Source of the DNA: Pseudoalteromonas nigrifaciens
Lineage (GTDB): Bacteria; Pseudomonadota; Gammaproteobacteria; Enterobacterales; Alteromonadaceae
NCBI RefSeq assembly: GCF_002221505.1
Contig: NZ_CP011036.1
Location: forward strand, 1,798,001 to 1,862,000
Reading direction: 5' to 3'
DNA: 64,000 nucleotides
The notes below the pieces were generated by a model that ran no database searches, was not told where the DNA came from, and was given only the letters and a program-made list of their open reading frames with translations. Shown here in pieces: positions 56,590 to 64,000 of the stretch; position 1 is the stretch's first letter; each line of letters begins with the position of its first letter. The position numbers and the translations under genes are program-made.

Positions 56590-57486
56590 TTATTTAACTG
56601 TTTTTTTGCAAAGTGCTAATAGCATAACGTGATACGACACGTGCGCTTTATTATTTTTAAGCGGATATGCGCTGCATACCTGCTGCAAAGCGTGCTTAGT
56701 TAACAAGCCTCTGCGCGTATTACTGTGATTTTGCGCTGTAGCACCTATGGCCTTAATAGAGCGAATGGCATTTAATGGCGATGTAAACTCATCGCTATAC
56801 AGGGCTTTTTGTATTGTATTAATAGTAAACCCAGACTTTTGGACTGATTGGTTTATATACTGTTCGCTATTAAAGGTATTTATATGGCTGTTGTTATCAA
56901 GTGCGCTAAATGCGGTTTTTATCTCGTTAAGCGAGCCTTCAATAACGCAGCTAATATAGGCTTGCCCGCCTGGTTTGAGCGCAGTATAAAGCGATTTTAA
57001 TAATTGAGCAAAATCGGCCGACCATTGCACTGCAAAGTTACTGTAAATAATATCAATACTATTGGCTTGCAGCGGTAGATTATCCATATCGGCGCATAGC
57101 CGTGGCGTATTTAGTGCGCTGCTTTGTAGCATGTTTAAACTAAGATCCATGGCAATAACGCTGCCAAATAATGTTTGCAAAGTATGTGTATTAACTAATG
57201 GCCCTGCGCCTAAGTCGATACACAGTTTGGCTTTATTACTGCTATTTGCATTCGCTTTTATAAGTTTAAATAAATCATCTGCGGCTTGTTTTTGCACATT
57301 AGCATGGTGGTTATAACTGCTGGCTGCTTTTGAAAATTTACTCTGCGCCCCTTTTTTAAGGCTACAGCTTGGTAATAATATAGGCCCTGCTGATAATGAT
57401 TGTATATTTAACGGCTGCCTATTTGGCTCTGTATTTAATGGCTGTGTAGTTATAGAAGCAGCATTTAAAAATGTTTGAGCAATCAT
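56590..57486 (-). CDS. bioC: Malonyl-ACP O-methyltransferase
   Basis: SAM-dependent methylation of malonyl-ACP, the entry to pimelate synthesis. SKFSKAASSYNHHANVQKQA near residues 49-68 is the normal N-terminus of BioC, and LCIDLGAGPLVNTHTL the SAM loop; DMDNLPLQANSIDIIYSNFA follows. About 45 extra residues (LNTEPNRQPLNIQSL, ILLPSCSLKKGAQ) precede the usual start. There is no internal Met to replace the ATG at 57486, which overlaps the bioF stop by 4 bp (ATGA), so the extension appears real. Confidence 0.92.
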   Translation of the reverse strand: MIAQTFLNAASITTQPLNTEPNRQPLNIQSLSAGPILLPSCSLKKGAQSKFSKAASSYNHHANVQKQAADDLFKLIKANANSSNKAKLCIDLGAGPLVNTHTLQTLFGSVIAMDLSLNMLQSSALNTPRLCADMDNLPLQANSIDIIYSNFAVQWSADFAQLLKSLYTALKPGGQAYISCVIEGSLNEIKTAFSALDNNSHINTFNSEQYINQSVQKSGFTINTIQKALYSDEFTSPLNAIRSIKAIGATAQNHSNTRRGLLTKHALQQVCSAYPLKNNKAHVSYHVMLLALCKKTVK

Positions 57487-58634
57487 ACTAATGCACCTAC
57501 TAAGCTATTAACTAAATGGTTAATGTCGTGCTTTGTATGCGCTGCGCTGAGTGTAATTCGCAAACGTGCGGTGTTATGAGCAACGGTTGGCGGGCGAATA
57601 GCAGTAAGCCAAACACCGTATTCTTTAAGTTTACTAGCCACGTTTAAGGTGTGCTCGGCGCAGCCTAAAACAATGGGCTGAATAGCGGTACTTGACTCCA
57701 TTACGGCAATATTATGTTGTTTAGCAAGTTGCTTAAAGTAGCTAATATTTGCCTTTAATTTAGCGCGTTTATCATCTGCGGTTTTAATCGCTTTAATACG
57801 TGCAAGAGTAAGCCCTGCAATAAGCGGCGACATAGCCGTGGAGTAAGTGTAATCGCGATTAAATTGCAGCATGTAATCAATAAAATGTTTACTGCCTAAT
57901 ACACACGCGCCGCTACTGGCTACCGCTTTGCCAAAAGTAATAACCAGTAACTCAGGTAGTTGCTCGGTATTAAGCGCCTCGCAGCTGCCTAATCCGGTTT
58001 TACCTAATACGCCAAAACCATGAGCGTCGTCTATCATTAGCCAAGCATTGTGCTGTTTGGCTAACGCCAGTAGCTCGCTAAGTGGCGCTTTGTCGCCATC
58101 CATCGAAAATACACCTTCGCTTATAATTAGCTTATGTTTGGCTGTTGATTTTTCTAAGCGGGCGCGTAAATGGTTCATGTCGTTATGATTAAAACGGATT
58201 AAAGCGGCGTTAGCATGCAGTGCGCCGTCTATTAGGCTGGCATGATTAAGCTTATCTTGAAAAACAGCACTGTGCTGCGCTACGGTTTTATCTTGAAACA
58301 GCGCTTTTATTACACTGCTATTAGCACTAAAGCCCGAGCTAAACAGCATAGCGGCTTCGTAACCTAACTGTGCGCATAAATACTGCTCTAGTGCGTGTTG
58401 CTGAACTTGATAACCGGTAACTAACGCTGAGCTGTGACTCCCTAATGCCGGTAATTCATTTAAAGCAATTGCGTTATCGCCAAAGCCTAAGTAGTCGTTA
58501 CTGGCAAAATTAAGATAGGTTTTGTTATTAATAGTAATTTTGCGCGCCGTAGCATGCTGTACTTGGTGGCGTTTACGCAGTAGCGCATCGTGCAAGCGAG
58601 CTTGCAGATGCGTATTTATAAATTCAAATGACAT
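57483..58634 (-). CDS. bioF: 8-amino-7-oxononanoate synthase
   Basis: PLP enzyme that condenses pimeloyl-ACP with alanine. NFASNDYLGFGDN near residue 42, FSSGFSANSSVIKALFQDKT, MIDDAHGFGVLGKTGLGS and the Schiff-base Lys in TFGKAVASSGACVLGS (about residue 234) are all present. 383 residues is normal. It begins 58 bp after the bioB stop and overlaps bioC. Confidence 0.95.
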   Translation of the reverse strand: MSFEFINTHLQARLHDALLRKRHQVQHATARKITINNKTYLNFASNDYLGFGDNAIALNELPALGSHSSALVTGYQVQQHALEQYLCAQLGYEAAMLFSSGFSANSSVIKALFQDKTVAQHSAVFQDKLNHASLIDGALHANAALIRFNHNDMNHLRARLEKSTAKHKLIISEGVFSMDGDKAPLSELLALAKQHNAWLMIDDAHGFGVLGKTGLGSCEALNTEQLPELLVITFGKAVASSGACVLGSKHFIDYMLQFNRDYTYSTAMSPLIAGLTLARIKAIKTADDKRAKLKANISYFKQLAKQHNIAVMESSTAIQPIVLGCAEHTLNVASKLKEYGVWLTAIRPPTVAHNTARLRITLSAAHTKHDINHLVNSLVGALV

Positions 58635-58692
58635 TTGGCTGTGTTTACCTAGGCTTAGTTATAGCTTAGTTATTACTTAGTTATAATTATGG

Positions 58693-59733
58693 TTATGCTT
58701 CGTAAAATAACTTAGACGTTGCTTTGTCGGCCACTTGCGATGAAAGCGACGCGGCTACGGCTTCATCTGAATAGTCGTGACGAGTTTCTGGATTCATCCC
58801 TAATTTTTTAATTAAGGCCATATCGGCATCAGCATCTGGGTTTTCGGTGGTAAGCAGTTTGTCCCCATAAAATATAGAGTTAGCACCTGCAAAAAAGCAC
58901 ATTGACTGCATTTGCTCGTTCATGGCGTTGCGCCCTGCCGACAAACGCACATAGCTGTGCGGCATCATAATGCGCGCGGTTGCAATTGTGCGTATAAACT
59001 CAAAATGATCTAAGTCATCTACGTTTTCAAGCGGTGTGCCTTTAACTTTAACCAGCATATTAATGGGTACGCTTTCTGGTTGTTGATCTAAGTTGGCCAG
59101 TTGCATTAATAAGCCATAGCGATCGGCTGCTTGCTCGCCCATACCTACAATACCGCCCGAACATACTTTCATACCCGCGTCGCGTACATTGCCTATGGTA
59201 TCTAGGCGGTCTTGAAAAGTTCGGGTAGATATAATTTGCTCGTAATACTCAGGCGAGGTGTCAAGGTTATGGTTGTAGTAGTCAAGCCCAGCATTGCGTA
59301 GTTCATGGGCTTTTTCGTTATTAAGCATGCCTAGGGTCATACAGGTTTCTAGGCCAAGTTCTTTTACTTCTTTAACCATTTGCGAAATATACGGCATGTC
59401 TCTGTCTTTTGGATCTGACCACGCGGCACCCATACAAAAACGAGTTGCGCCTTTTTGCTTGGCTAAACGCGCTTGTTCTACTACTTTTTCTACCTCGATT
59501 AGGCGTTCGCGTTCTAAATCGGTTCGGTAATGCCCAGACTGCGGGCAATATTTACAATCTTCTGGGCAGGCACCGGTTTTAATCGATAATAAAGTAGAAA
59601 TTTGCACTTCATTTGGGTTGAAATTAGCACGATGAACCGATGCGGCTTTAAATAGTAAATCGTTAAATGGCATTTCAAATATTGCTTTAACTTCACTGTG
59701 GGTCCAGTTGTGACGAACAGGTGCAAGTTCCAT
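58693..59733 (-). CDS. bioB: Biotin synthase (radical SAM)
   Basis: Inserts sulfur into dethiobiotin. The radical-SAM cluster Cys56, Cys60 and Cys63 are in [38 protein letters not shown] and [14 protein letters not shown], with the Arg near the [2Fe-2S] cluster, follow. 346 residues as in E. coli. First gene of bioBFCD, divergent from bioA, and transcribed from a promoter whose -35 box overlaps the BirA operator. Confidence 0.97.
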   Translation of the reverse strand: MELAPVRHNWTHSEVKAIFEMPFNDLLFKAASVHRANFNPNEVQISTLLSIKTGACPEDCKYCPQSGHYRTDLERERLIEVEKVVEQARLAKQKGATRFCMGAAWSDPKDRDMPYISQMVKEVKELGLETCMTLGMLNNEKAHELRNAGLDYYNHNLDTSPEYYEQIISTRTFQDRLDTIGNVRDAGMKVCSGGIVGMGEQAADRYGLLMQLANLDQQPESVPINMLVKVKGTPLENVDDLDHFEFIRTIATARIMMPHSYVRLSAGRNAMNEQMQSMCFFAGANSIFYGDKLLTTENPDADADMALIKKLGMNPETRHDYSDEAVAASLSSQVADKATSKLFYEA

Positions 59734-59775
59734 AGTTTTCTACTCTCTTTATTTTTTTCATAACGGTGATATTGG

Positions 59776-59833
59776 CTTAGTCTACTTCTTGAAGTACCAT
59801 TGTCAACGAACCCAAGCTCACTTAAGTTTACAT
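59776..59833. promoter_or_regulatory. BirA operator and bioB promoter in the bioA-bioB region
   Basis: Half-sites TTGTCAACG (59800-59808) and AGTTTACAT (59825-59833) are separated by 16 bp, the spacing of the E. coli bio operator, with 7 of 9 matches each to TTGTAAACC and GGTTTACAA. On the minus strand TTGACA (59806-59801), a 16-bp spacer and TAGACT form a bioB promoter whose -35 lies inside the first half-site. The second half-site ends at the base before the bioA ATG. Confidence 0.8.
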
Positions 59834-61135
59834 ATGATTAAAAAGAATACGATTGACCTGAATTTTGATCGCCAGCATATTTGGCACCCTTATACCTCTA
59901 TGACCAAGCCTATAATGGTTTACCCTGTTACCCACGCAAATCATAATATTATTGAGCTTGAAACAGGCGAGCAACTCATTGATGGCATGGCCTCATGGTG
60001 GAGCGCTATACATGGCTATAACCACCCAGTTTTAAATAACGCCATGATTGAGCAAATTAACTCTATGAGCCACATTATGTTTGGCGGATTTACCCATAAA
60101 CCCGCTGTAGAGCTGTGTAAAAAGCTAGTAAGCATTACCCCTGCTAGCTTAACTAAGGTATTTTTAGCCGATAGCGGCTCGGTAAGTGTTGAAGTAGCTA
60201 TAAAAATGGCACTGCAGTATTGGCTTAGCCAAGGCATTACTAACAAACAAAAATTAATGACCCCCTACAAGGGCTATCATGGCGATACCTTTGCCGCTAT
60301 GAGCGTTTGCGATCCAGTTAATTCAATGCACAGTTTGTACAGCGGCTTTTTACCCGAGCATATTTTTGTACCAGCCCCGGTAAGCCAATTTAATAGTGAG
60401 TTTAACCAAGCTGAGGCAACCGAGCTTGAAGCGTATTTTAAAGCGCACCACCAGAGCGTAGCGGCATTTATTATTGAGCCAATTATACAAAATGCTGGTG
60501 GCATGAACTTTTATCACCCTGAGTACTTAGCCTGCGTACGCAAGTTATGCACGCAATATAAGGTGTTACTTATATGCGACGAAATAGCTACAGGCTTTGG
60601 CCGTACCGGTAAATTATTTGCCGTAGAGCATGCTAATATTCAGCCCGATATAATGTGTATAGGCAAAGCACTTACTGGCGGCGCTATGACCCTATCGGCC
60701 ACTCTTACCAGTGACAAAATAGCCACAGGTATAAGCGAAGGCGAAGCCGGTGTATTAATGCACGGCCCTACTTTTATGGGCAACCCGCTTGCCTGCGCTG
60801 TGGCCTGTGCCAGTATAGATTTACTGCTTGAGCAAAACTGGCAGCAGCGCATTGCCAATCTAAACAGCCAACTGCAACAACTCAATAAATGCAAAGAGCT
60901 TGATGACGTAGCCGATGTACGCACTTTAGGCGCTATTGGGGTGGTAGAGCTAACCGCAGGAGCAGGCAATGTTGATGTGGCTAAAATTCAGGCTTATTTT
61001 GTAGCACAAGGTGTATGGATACGCCCCTTTGGTAAGCTCATTTATTTAATGCCGCCATATATTTCAGACCAAAGCAGCATAAAAACCCTTTGTGATGCCA
61101 TTTATAACGCCATTAAAGGCAAGCATTACGCTTAA
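59834..61135 (+). CDS. bioA: Adenosylmethionine-8-amino-7-oxononanoate aminotransferase
   Basis: PLP enzyme converting KAPA to DAPA with SAM as amino donor. HIWHPYTSM near residue 14 and DGMASWWSAIHGYNHP near 54 are specific to BioA; ICDEIATGFGRTGKLFA and the Schiff-base Lys in CIGKALTGGAMTLSA are intact. The ATG at 59834 (MIKKNTIDLNF) gives 433 residues. An upstream TTG at 59789 would add residues encoded by the operator and is rejected. No ribosome site is visible before the ATG. Confidence 0.94.
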   Translation: MIKKNTIDLNFDRQHIWHPYTSMTKPIMVYPVTHANHNIIELETGEQLIDGMASWWSAIHGYNHPVLNNAMIEQINSMSHIMFGGFTHKPAVELCKKLVSITPASLTKVFLADSGSVSVEVAIKMALQYWLSQGITNKQKLMTPYKGYHGDTFAAMSVCDPVNSMHSLYSGFLPEHIFVPAPVSQFNSEFNQAEATELEAYFKAHHQSVAAFIIEPIIQNAGGMNFYHPEYLACVRKLCTQYKVLLICDEIATGFGRTGKLFAVEHANIQPDIMCIGKALTGGAMTLSATLTSDKIATGISEGEAGVLMHGPTFMGNPLACAVACASIDLLLEQNWQQRIANLNSQLQQLNKCKELDDVADVRTLGAIGVVELTAGAGNVDVAKIQAYFVAQGVWIRPFGKLIYLMPPYISDQSSIKTLCDAIYNAIKGKHYA

Positions 61136-61249
61136 ACTTACCGCTAAATTAAAGTTTTAGGGTTAAAAGTTGTACACACTTTGCCCTAATAAGCAAACAG
61201 CCTTCTAACTCACCTTTAAGAGTATTGATCTCAGTGATCTTTACCTATA

Positions 61250-61264
61250 TGATAATACCTATCA
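61250..61264. promoter_or_regulatory. Fur box before the iron-uptake operon
   Basis: TGATAATACCTATCA matches the 7-1-7 Fur consensus (TGATAATNATTATCA) at all but two defined positions. It is 27 bases before the first ATG, in the expected promoter/leader position. Confidence 0.8.
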
Positions 61265-61291
61265 TTTACAGTTACCTTTTCGGACTCTTTT

Positions 61292-62104
61292 ATGAACTTA
61301 TTATTTAAACCAGCTAAAGCGTTAGGCGTAAGCCTATTATTAGCCTCTGCTTTTATAACGCAACCGGTACTTGCAAACGGCCCTATTGGCGAGCATGTTA
61401 ATCACCTTCAGGCTAATCTTAAAAGTTACGCCGAAGAAGTAGAGTGGATGGTTGGTAAAGTCGATACTATGGTAAGCGACTACGATACTAAAGGTGCTAA
61501 AGCGGTAAAAACAGATGACCTTATTGAATATTGGGAGTCGGTTAAATTTCACAGCGCCATAGAAACTAATTTTGTACCTGTTTACGCTTCTATTTGGCAA
61601 GGTATTTACGGTGTAAAAATGGCTATCGAAAACAAACAGCCTGCAACTGAAGTTCGTAAACAACAACAAGCTATGAACAATGCCCTATGGCAAGGCCTTG
61701 GCGCTGTTAAATTAGCGGCAAAATTTCAGCAACAGGGTTTATTAGCAAATGTAACAACAACTGCATCCAAAGAAATGACCCAAAGTGCCACTATCGACGA
61801 AATTAAGCACCGACTCGATCGTGTTGTTGCAAAATTTGCTGAGCGTTTAAACGACGAAGCCACCGAAATTGTACACGACACTTACCTACACTTATTTGAA
61901 GGCGTAGAAGGCACACTAATAGCGCAAGACGCTAACTTAGTTGAAGTGTTAGAGAAAGACTTTAACGTAACACTGCCACTTGCTATTTCTAGCAACAAAA
62001 GCGTAGACGAAGTACGTAATGTAATAAGCGACATGCAAACAAAATTAGATCGCGCTAAAACGCTGATCGAAAAAGCCGAAAAAACACGTAAGGATGTATT
62101 TTAA
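61292..62104 (+). CDS. Unknown periplasmic protein of an iron ABC operon, 270 aa
   Basis: Signal peptide (ALGVSLLLASAFITQPVLA) followed by an almost wholly helical protein (HVNHLQANLKSYAEEVEWMV, ATEVRKQQQAMNNALWQGLG, KLDRAKTLIEKAEKT). I do not recognise a family. His, Glu and Asp are frequent in the helices (EIVHDTYLHLFEG). It follows the Fur box and ends at the base before the start of the ferric-binding protein gene, so it is probably a periplasmic partner in iron uptake; that is inference. Confidence 0.65.
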   Translation: MNLLFKPAKALGVSLLLASAFITQPVLANGPIGEHVNHLQANLKSYAEEVEWMVGKVDTMVSDYDTKGAKAVKTDDLIEYWESVKFHSAIETNFVPVYASIWQGIYGVKMAIENKQPATEVRKQQQAMNNALWQGLGAVKLAAKFQQQGLLANVTTTASKEMTQSATIDEIKHRLDRVVAKFAERLNDEATEIVHDTYLHLFEGVEGTLIAQDANLVEVLEKDFNVTLPLAISSNKSVDEVRNVISDMQTKLDRAKTLIEKAEKTRKDVF

Positions 62105-63145
62105 GTGAAGCGTAGGACCTTTATACAAGGCCTAGTTGCGCTTGGGGCTGTGGGTGCATTACCACTGCCTCTTGCTCGCGCACTAGCGGCCAATATAGCA
62201 AACCCTGTGTCTGTAGATAGCTTACCTAAACTAGAGGGTGAGCTTACGCTTTATTTAGGGCGTGGTGAAGGTGGCTTATACGAAAACGTATTACAAGCTA
62301 TCGAGAAGAAAAATCCAAACCTTAAACTCGGTATACGCCGAGGCCCAACTGCTGCATTAGCAAATACCATAGTAGCTGAAGCAAAAGCAGGCGTTCGCCG
62401 TGCTGACTTATTTTGGGCGGTTGACTCAGGCGCAATTGGTTTAGTTACCGATGCTGGCCTTGCACAGCCAATACCAAGTGATTTATCGGCTCAGTTACAA
62501 CCGCAATTTAGATATAAAGAATGGACGCCGGTAACCGGCCGTATTCGTACCTTGCCATACAACACGTCGCGTTTAACTAAAGAGCAAATTCCCACCAGCA
62601 TTATGGAAATTGCCGACAGCGATTTAAGTATTGGTTGGGCCCCTGCTTATGCATCGTTCCAGTCGTTTGTAACTGCAATGCGAATTTTAGAAGGTGATGA
62701 CAAAACCGCTAAGTGGCTTAAAAAAATTAAAAAGCGCTCTAAAACCTATGCCGGTGAATTAGGTGTAGTTATGGGCGTTGAGCGCGGTGAAGTTGATATT
62801 GGTTTTGCCAATCACTATTACACACTTAGGTTAAAGTCGGGTAAGCCCGATGCTAAGTTAGATTTAGCTTTTACCCAAAACGATGCGGGCTGTTTGGTCA
62901 ATGCCTCAGGGGTGTTAGCTTTAAGTGACGATCCGTTAGCAACTAATTTTATGCGTTATTTACTAAGCACCGAAGTGCAAAGCTATTTAGCCAGTGAAGC
63001 TTACGAAATCCCACTTGTTAATGGCATTAGTGTGCCACAGGGCATACCGTCTTTATCGAGTATTTCGCCGCCTAAAATTGATTTAACTCAGCTCGCCGAT
63101 TTACGCCCCACTATCGATTTAATGCGCAGTAGCGGCGTACTGTAA
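62105..63145 (+). CDS. Ferric iron ABC transporter substrate-binding protein, 346 aa
   Basis: Periplasmic iron-binding protein of the FbpA/FutA kind. The N-terminus KRRTFIQGLVALGAVGALPL is a twin-arginine signal. ELTLYLGRGEGGLYENVLQA is the first lobe, ADLFWAVDSGAIGLVTDAG the typical F-x-x-D-x-G segment, and DIGFANHYYTLRL (about residues 228-240) contains paired Tyr used for Fe(III) in the family. The GTG start directly follows the previous stop. Its stop overlaps the permease ATG (TAATG). Confidence 0.87.
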   Translation: MKRRTFIQGLVALGAVGALPLPLARALAANIANPVSVDSLPKLEGELTLYLGRGEGGLYENVLQAIEKKNPNLKLGIRRGPTAALANTIVAEAKAGVRRADLFWAVDSGAIGLVTDAGLAQPIPSDLSAQLQPQFRYKEWTPVTGRIRTLPYNTSRLTKEQIPTSIMEIADSDLSIGWAPAYASFQSFVTAMRILEGDDKTAKWLKKIKKRSKTYAGELGVVMGVERGEVDIGFANHYYTLRLKSGKPDAKLDLAFTQNDAGCLVNASGVLALSDDPLATNFMRYLLSTEVQSYLASEAYEIPLVNGISVPQGIPSLSSISPPKIDLTQLADLRPTIDLMRSSGVL

Positions 63146-64000
63146 TGCGACTACCAGCATCCTACCCAATGGCGCTGCTTGCAGCGCTCATTACGCTTAC
63201 CCCTATTTATGTGTTAATTACCCTTGCCAGCGACACAAGCTCAGTATTTGACAGCCATAACCTCGACATTTTAGCTAATACCTTATCGTTAATGGCGTTA
63301 ACTGTATTGGGTTCTATTTTAATTGGCGTGCCACTGGCGTTTATTAGCGCTTATGTACATTTGCCATTTAAAAAATTATGGCTGGTTATATTTGCAGCTC
63401 CCTTAGCTATACCTAGTTATATAGGGGCGTTTACACTTTATGCAGCTTTTGGCCCTGGGGGGGAAATAAATAACCTGCTTGGCATTCCAACGCCCTCAAT
63501 GGACGGCCTTAGCGGCGCAGCCATAGTAATGACCTTATACACATTTCCGTTTGTAATGATGACCACCCGCTCGTCCTTACTCAGCCTTGATGCCAGTATG
63601 GTAAACGCTGCACGTACACTGGGTATGTCGATGACACAAAGTGTATTTAAAGTAATATTACCTCGCGTAGTTAATGGTATTGCCGCGGGCTCTTTGCTTG
63701 TTGCACTTTATACTTTATCTGACTTTGGTACACCGGCAATGATGCGCTTAGATACCTTTACCCGAGTTATTTATGTGGAATACAACGCCTTTGCTTTAGG
63801 CCGTGCGGCTATGCTCTCGTTGCAATTAATGGTTATTGTTGGCTTTTTATTAATGATTGAATCACAAATAAAAACCGCCACTGAACGCCAAGGCAGACCA
63901 CTTATTTTATTCCCTAAAAAGTGGCAGTTAAGCGCTATGTTTATAACTTTTGCGCCTATTTTGCTATTAGCCATTGGCTTACCTTTAGCTATATTTTCGT
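63145..64000 (+). CDS. Iron ABC transporter permease (FbpB-like), 3' end outside window
   Basis: Open from ATG 63145 to the window end (285 codons seen). Several transmembrane helices are visible (ALLAALITLTPIYVLITLA, MALTVLGSILIGVPLAFISA, LWLVIFAAPLAIPSYIGAF, MLSLQLMVIVGFLLMI). NAARTLGMSMTQSVFKVILP is the cytoplasmic EAA-type loop that contacts the ATPase. FbpB-type permeases are double-length, and a second half probably follows outside the window. It is translationally coupled to the binding-protein gene. Confidence 0.88.
   Translation, partial: MRLPASYPMALLAALITLTPIYVLITLASDTSSVFDSHNLDILANTLSLMALTVLGSILIGVPLAFISAYVHLPFKKLWLVIFAAPLAIPSYIGAFTLYAAFGPGGEINNLLGIPTPSMDGLSGAAIVMTLYTFPFVMMTTRSSLLSLDASMVNAARTLGMSMTQSVFKVILPRVVNGIAAGSLLVALYTLSDFGTPAMMRLDTFTRVIYVEYNAFALGRAAMLSLQLMVIVGFLLMIESQIKTATERQGRPLILFPKKWQLSAMFITFAPILLLAIGLPLAIFS

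Noticed and set aside
59789..59833. TTG at 59789 as the bioA start
   Set aside because: It would translate the BirA operator, and the BioA N-terminus normally begins shortly before HIWHPYTSM, which fits ATG 59834.

Overview
The window looks like chromosomal DNA of an AT-rich marine gammaproteobacterium, most likely Pseudoalteromonas or a close alteromonad. This is judged from gene content and remembered protein similarity, not from a search. Supporting content is a rhombosortase, MiaE, a MASE1 two-component pair, a bioA/bioBFCD locus with a BirA operator, and a Fur-box iron ABC operon.

Layout. 1-10.7 kb: end of a siphovirus-like prophage (three small tail genes, a 1888-residue tail-tip protein, a 960-residue fibre, a last small protein), closed by a strong terminator and followed by about 1.4 kb without genes. 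12.2-31.5 kb: ordinary chromosome (DUF1090, miaE, sulfotransferase, MAPEG, DUF2254, SIMPL, maeA, ggt, rrtA, a nonsense-interrupted S9 peptidase, an EEP hydrolase, a YeiH-type transporter, purEK, a YbiT-type ABC-F protein whose start may be AUU, and a porin). 31.5-35 kb: a decaying stretch with remnants of LysR, CPXCG and MsrA genes among intact GNAT, TetR and small genes. 35-37.1 kb: TonB-dependent siderophore receptor. 37.6-50.2 kb: an accessory zone with a REP-associated tyrosine transposase (RAYT), several copies of a TGCCTGTCCC repeat, a thiolase, an AraC regulator, an ohr pseudogene, an aldehyde dehydrogenase, a LuxR-type response regulator with its MASE1 kinase, and a complete IS66-family element that splits a YdjM-type membrane hydrolase gene and has a perfect 8-bp target duplication. 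50.2-52.0 kb: a lone DUF262-AlbA_2 fusion protein, a candidate defence gene. 52.2-55.7 kb: cold-shock/TM protein, gloA, FMN reductase, DUF302, htpX. 55.9-61.1 kb: divergent biotin locus. 61.2-64 kb: Fur-type iron operon (unknown periplasmic protein, Tat-exported ferric-binding protein, permease running off the end).

Functional links. bioB-F-C-D and bioA diverge from a shared region in which a BirA palindrome overlaps the bioB -35 box. The iron genes abut or overlap, so they are probably one transcript under the Fur box at 61250. PurE and PurK carry out consecutive steps and are 2 bp apart. The response regulator and kinase overlap by 14 bp. No CRISPR array, tRNA or rRNA gene was recognised.
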